The notes under the pieces were generated by a model. It was not told where the DNA came from. It did not search any database and worked only from the letters and a program-made list of their open reading frames with translations. Below, piece after piece: positions 60,710 to 64,000 of a stretch of DNA of 64,000 bases. How positions within the stretch are numbered: position 1 is the stretch's first letter; the number at the start of each line of letters is the position of its first letter. Source of the stretch: Cylindrospermum sp. NIES-4074 (lineage in GTDB: Bacteria > Cyanobacteriota > Cyanobacteriia > Cyanobacteriales > Nostocaceae); contig AP018269.1 of NCBI GenBank assembly GCA_003994795.1, positions 4,613,677-4,677,676 of the forward strand. The letters run 5' to 3'. A program made the position numbers and the translations under genes.

Positions 60710-60732
60710 ATTCCCAGTTTTCGACTGGGAAT
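60710..60732 (+). terminator. Terminator after the secreted-protein gene
   Basis: ATTCCCAGT/ACTGGGAAT 9-bp stem with a 5-base loop, then TTTCACTG. It lies 90 bp after the stop and closely resembles the aroA terminator stem. Confidence 0.7.
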
Positions 60733-61222
60733 TTTCACTGTCTGGTTTTACCTGCCATCTAAGCGGTAAAAGCACTTTTTAGGCTCTTTTAGTAAATACT
60801 GTAAGCCAGCCGTAGCAAGGGTTTTATTGCAAATAGCAGCACAGGCTAAAAGCTGATAAAAATTAGCCGTGTTAATAATTTTTTAAATTAATTTAATTAA
60901 CCGCAATGTGAATTCACTGAAACCGATTGTTTCAGAATGTTGTCAACTCCCCAGCGATAGATGGCGATCGCTAATTTATCGTGGAAAAATCAATCTTAAA
61001 TACCTATAAATTTCACCCACATACTTTATTACTCTGTGAATGCGGAAACCCGTTGGTTTTCGAGTAACAGTGTTGTAGTAAGCATTACCATCAATTTTCA
61101 ATCCTTATCTAATTAATCACTCTCCGTACTCTTTGAGTCACAGAGGTGTAATTTGCATTGCAATACATTTTCAATCTTGACCGGAATTTAACTACTCTCC
61201 ATATTCTTTGAGGAAGATGAAC
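60733..61222. other. Upstream region of the multicopper oxidase gene
   Basis: 490 bp, AT-rich, no supported gene. AGGAAG (61211-61216) lies six bases before the chosen ATG at 61223 and is likely the ribosome-binding site. The pair CTCTCCGTACTCTTTGAG (about 61121) and CTCTCCATATTCTTTGAG (about 61195) is a near-direct repeat near the gene. Confidence 0.45.
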
Positions 61223-62983
61223 ATGAAAAATAAATGGCTTTTCTTGATTTTATTTGTGTGTACCTTAAGCCTCACATTTGTCTCAATAAAAAGCTTAACT
61301 GCGGCAACCCCTCCTCTGCTCGATCCTATAATCCAACCTAAGTTCATTAATTCCCTCCCGACTCCTAGCAAGATCAATGCCACACAAGGGGGAACTTTTA
61401 ATTTAGAAATGAAGCAAACTCAACAGTGGCTAGGATTATATGGTGGTGCTGGTGCAGATGGAAAGTATGGTACTAGTGATGATCAGCGTTTAAATACCAC
61501 CATTTGGGGATATGGTCTCTCAGGTCAAACTGTTACCACTCCTGGCCCCACATTCATTGCTCAAAAGGACGTGTCAGCTGAAGTTGTGTGGCAAAACAAG
61601 CTACCTCAAAACGGACATTTGCTGCCAGTAGACACCCAAGAATTACACAGTGGTATCAAACAAGCTCTTGAACAAAAGTTTGTGCCTACGGTAGTACATC
61701 TGCATGGAGGTCATACCAAGTCAAGTAGCGATGGGATACCAGAAGCCTGGTTTACACAAAATTACGCTTATACTGGGCCCGACTGGGTTAACATCACCTA
61801 CTCTTACGAAAACACTCAGGAAGCGGCAACCCTTTGGTATCACGACCACACGAACATGATCACTCGTTTAAATGTCTATACAGGTCTTGCAGGTTTTTAT
61901 TTACTGCGAGATAGCAACGAGAATAGTCTCATCAACAATAATGTTCTACCTAGCGGTAAATACGAGAGAGAGCTTATCATTCAAGACAAGCAATTTACTA
62001 CTAGTGGACAGTATTTCTACCCAGAAATGCCAAACACAAATATTCCGGGAGTTCCTAGCCGCACAGGAGCTTATGGTGATTTTATCTTAGTGAATGGGAT
62101 GGCATGGCCTAAGTTGGAGGTAGAGCCGAGAAAGTATCGCTTCCGTTTGCTAAATGGTTCAGATTCGCGCTTTTATAAGCTGGAATTTTACAACCAAGCT
62201 AAAAAGATTTATCAAATCGGTACCAGTCAAGGCTTTGTCAACAATCCAGTTGCTCTAAATAACTTCATTCTGTCTCCTAGCGAACGGATAGATGTGATTG
62301 TTGACTTTACTGGTGATGCAGGAAAAGAGTTTATTCTGAGAAACTATGGCCCAGGTGCCGATCCTGGTACAACTGGTCAGATTATCAAGTTCGTTGTCAA
62401 CCAACCGCTTAGTAGTGTTCCCAACGCTACGGTTGACACAAAGGAGAGTGATGGACTGACAACTAAATTGCGACCCAACACCCTCACAACTCCTACGGCA
62501 ACCTCACCTACTCGGCAACTGGCTCTTTTTCAACTCAGAAAAGCAAATAATCAAGACCTTTTTCTGCTAGGTACATTGAAAGATGGCTCATTTAAATATG
62601 ACGACCCTGTAACTGAGAAACCACAAGTGAACAAAACCGAGACATGGGAAATTTACAACCCTACTCAGTACTCACACACTATCCACCTACACTTGGTTGC
62701 CTTCCAAGCTATTAATCGGCAGAAATTCAGTGGTAATATAGTCACTGAGGAAGACCCTGTAAAAGGTGAAGTTAAGCAGTATCTCCGAAATGTTACCTTG
62801 CTTAACAGTCCTCAGGCTGTAGAACCCTACGAGAAAGGTCGGAAAGACGCCATAGTTGTCAACCCCAATGAAGTTGTCCGCCTTGTTGCTACTTTTGATA
62901 AAGTAGGGGAGTATGTCTGGCATTGCCATGTGTTAATCCATGAAGATATGGATATGATGCGTCCGATTCAAGTTGTTAATTAG
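61223..62983 (+). CDS. Multicopper oxidase, secreted
   Basis: 586 aa from the ATG at 61223, preceded by AGGAAG; a TTG at 61208 is in frame but less likely. Signal segment KWLFLILFVCTLSLTFVSI. All four copper-binding stretches are present: HLHGGHT, LWYHDHTN, HTIHLHLVAFQ and WHCHVLIHEDMDMM, the last with the Cys between His residues and the Met-rich tail of the type 1 site. The three cupredoxin domains follow. Expected to oxidise Cu(I), Mn, Fe or phenols in the periplasm. A GGAGADGKYGTSDDQ loop in the first domain is unusual. No copper chaperone gene is adjacent. Confidence 0.94.
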   Translation: MKNKWLFLILFVCTLSLTFVSIKSLTAATPPLLDPIIQPKFINSLPTPSKINATQGGTFNLEMKQTQQWLGLYGGAGADGKYGTSDDQRLNTTIWGYGLSGQTVTTPGPTFIAQKDVSAEVVWQNKLPQNGHLLPVDTQELHSGIKQALEQKFVPTVVHLHGGHTKSSSDGIPEAWFTQNYAYTGPDWVNITYSYENTQEAATLWYHDHTNMITRLNVYTGLAGFYLLRDSNENSLINNNVLPSGKYERELIIQDKQFTTSGQYFYPEMPNTNIPGVPSRTGAYGDFILVNGMAWPKLEVEPRKYRFRLLNGSDSRFYKLEFYNQAKKIYQIGTSQGFVNNPVALNNFILSPSERIDVIVDFTGDAGKEFILRNYGPGADPGTTGQIIKFVVNQPLSSVPNATVDTKESDGLTTKLRPNTLTTPTATSPTRQLALFQLRKANNQDLFLLGTLKDGSFKYDDPVTEKPQVNKTETWEIYNPTQYSHTIHLHLVAFQAINRQKFSGNIVTEEDPVKGEVKQYLRNVTLLNSPQAVEPYEKGRKDAIVVNPNEVVRLVATFDKVGEYVWHCHVLIHEDMDMMRPIQVVN

Positions 62984-63060
62984 ATATCTTGCCAAACTAG
63001 CTTTTTGTCAGAGTCGGGAAAGATACAGACTTAACCTCCAACCCTTTCCCGAATCGATCA

Positions 63061-63088
63061 GTAGAGACGTTGCATGCAACGTCTCTAC
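63061..63088. repeat. Perfect 28-bp palindrome, copy 2
   Basis: Arms GTAGAGACGTTGCA and TGCAACGTCTCTAC; sister of 16527-16554. It lies 77 bp after the multicopper oxidase stop and could serve as its terminator. Confidence 0.85.
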
Positions 63089-63215
63089 ATTAATAGGAAA
63101 GAAAGAGGTCAACGTGTATTGCATAAAAACGAAAAGGGCTATATTCCCTTACACCCCATCGCAGGGTTTGAGTGCCAGCACTGGGTAAAATGGATTTGTC
63201 CGCAATCAAAACCTT

Positions 63216-63737
63216 ATGCTCACCACATCTGATTTTCTCCAGTACACCCAATGGTCAGGTATTGCTACTTTAGTATTTGCTGCCTTGACTATCCTGGCTT
63301 TTGTGCTCAAATGGGGCTTCCGCTTTCGGCTGGTGGGTACAACTGGCTTTATGCTGGTGCTGACGGGAGGTTTATTTGCACTTTCGTTGGTGCCTTTGAG
63401 TCGCACTGTGATTCCGGGTGCAGTGAAGTTCACTTTAGTTTATGACAATGGTTCTAGCCAAGCGGTAATTGCTACGGCACCTGATGTTTCCCCGACGGAA
63501 TTAGAAGCAACTTTACGTCAAGCTGCTAGTAATCTCTATTCTTATGGTCGCTTAGGTTCACGGGAGAACAACCAACTCATAGTTCGCGCTCGTACCATTA
63601 TCCACCCAGAACCGGGGCTTTCTCTACCAGTTTACTTGGGTCAGGTGACGCGATCGCTCGCCACTCGTGAAGATTCAGAAATGGCAGTGGAAATTTATCT
63701 AGACAAATTCGCTCAATTGCCTAGCAGCAAAGCGTAG
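63216..63737 (+). CDS. Ycf51-family protein
   Basis: 173 aa. Two N-terminal membrane helices (GIATLVFAALTILAFVL and TGFMLVLTGGLFALSLVPL) are followed by a soluble part FTLVYDNGSSQAVIATAPDV, LRQAASNLYSYGRLG and RTIIHPEPGLSLPVYLGQVTRSL. This pattern fits Ycf51 (DUF2518), found in cyanobacteria and some algal plastids; the function is unknown. The start ATG is at 63216; no clear ribosome-binding site. Confidence 0.88.
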   Translation: MLTTSDFLQYTQWSGIATLVFAALTILAFVLKWGFRFRLVGTTGFMLVLTGGLFALSLVPLSRTVIPGAVKFTLVYDNGSSQAVIATAPDVSPTELEATLRQAASNLYSYGRLGSRENNQLIVRARTIIHPEPGLSLPVYLGQVTRSLATREDSEMAVEIYLDKFAQLPSSKA

Positions 63738-63750
63738 GAGGCAAGAAGAA

Positions 63751-63897
63751 GTGTGGGAAGTGTGGGGAGTGTGGGGAGTGTGGGGAGTGGTGAGTGAGCA
63801 ATATTAAATATTACTCCTCTGCTCCCCCATCCCCCCATCCCCCCATCCCCCCATCTCCCCCGTCTCCCCCATCCCCCTTGTCTCCCCCATCTCCCTC
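63751..63897. repeat. Heptamer-type repeats GTGGGGA and CCCCCAT
   Basis: (GTGTGGGGA)-type units at 63751-63795 and (CCCATCCC)-type units at 63825-63897, both short low-complexity arrays. The last 100 bases to the window end are AT-rich and hold no gene. Confidence 0.8.
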
Positions 63898-64000
63898 AGT
63901 TACCAGGATGACATGATTTTATTTGTATTTACTGTTACAATAAAGATTAATCTTAGATTAAGATATTGAGAAATTTGGAAATTTCACTAACGCGAACAAG

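Noticed and set aside
1-64000. tRNA or rRNA genes
   Set aside because: No T-loop-like GTTCRANTC with paired acceptor arms or rRNA-like stretch was found on reading the gaps, though a program such as tRNAscan would be decisive.

Overview
The window looks like chromosomal DNA of a filamentous, probably heterocyst-forming cyanobacterium (Nostocales; Nostoc/Anabaena-like). Evidence: many copies of the HIP1 octamer GCGATCGC, genes restricted to or typical of oxygenic phototrophs (chlB, ycf3, a Ycf51-type gene), short tandem heptanucleotide repeats, and many small dispersed palindromic or inverted-repeat elements between genes. No tRNA, rRNA, CRISPR array or complete transposase gene was seen.

Layout. 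1-9.3 kb: a partial family-39-type glycosyltransferase, a UvrD-like helicase carrying an in-frame heptamer-repeat insert, a duplicated-domain lipoprotein, rpmI-rplT, a solute-binding protein, a TPR protein and a copper amine oxidase. 9.3-14.9 kb: a RelE/YafQ-type toxin-antitoxin pair, chlB, an unknown protein, an orphan Phd/YefM-type antitoxin and a SIR2-like protein. 15-20 kb: an ATP-dependent DNA-ligase-like protein, D-lactate dehydrogenase and a long TPR protein. 20-24.8 kb: a CyRepA1-type plasmid replication protein, then a translationally coupled M50 protease operon. 25-29.3 kb: FHA protein, pgl, MlaE-type permease, rph and an adenylate-kinase-like protein. 29.6-33.1 kb: a pyrimidine deoxynucleotide cluster (degenerate CobO-like protein, dcd, a membrane-anchored dUTPase/Dcd-like protein, and a thymidylate synthase with an MtrA-like N-terminal domain and DUF4346-like tail). 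33-46 kb: two paralogous secreted proteins (one truncated), a thioredoxin-like protein, aroA, a BON protein, gatC, ycf3, an SRAP peptidase, a GST, a DUF2809 gene broken by a MITE, DUF2231/DUF2993 genes, a hemerythrin protein and a NusG-N-like small protein. 46-56 kb: 5-oxoprolinase, small secreted and aspartyl-protease-like proteins, a FAD oxidoreductase, a YaaW protein and an O-antigen-ligase-like protein. 57-60 kb: an apparent RiPP cassette. 60-64 kb: a secreted cysteine-containing protein, a multicopper oxidase and Ycf51.

The most unusual locus is 56968-59833. Two small precursor-like peptides share a 38-residue leader ending in Gly-Gly and have Tyr/Pro-rich cores ending in P-(A/V)-I-L. 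They flank two proteins that each combine an apparent RRE/PqqD-like N-terminal region with a heme-oxygenase-like domain. One of these keeps the probable di-metal ligands and the other has lost most of them. The cassette lies between an O-antigen-ligase gene and a decayed copy of that gene's 3' end, which suggests insertion or duplication. I read it as a candidate RiPP pathway using a heme-oxygenase-like oxidase and an inactive partner.

The second theme is small mobile elements with readable insertion scars. These include a 224-bp MITE that split a DUF2809 gene and left a 10-bp target duplication, two copies of a 128-bp element each with a 6-bp duplication, and a 255-bp element with 33-bp inverted termini.
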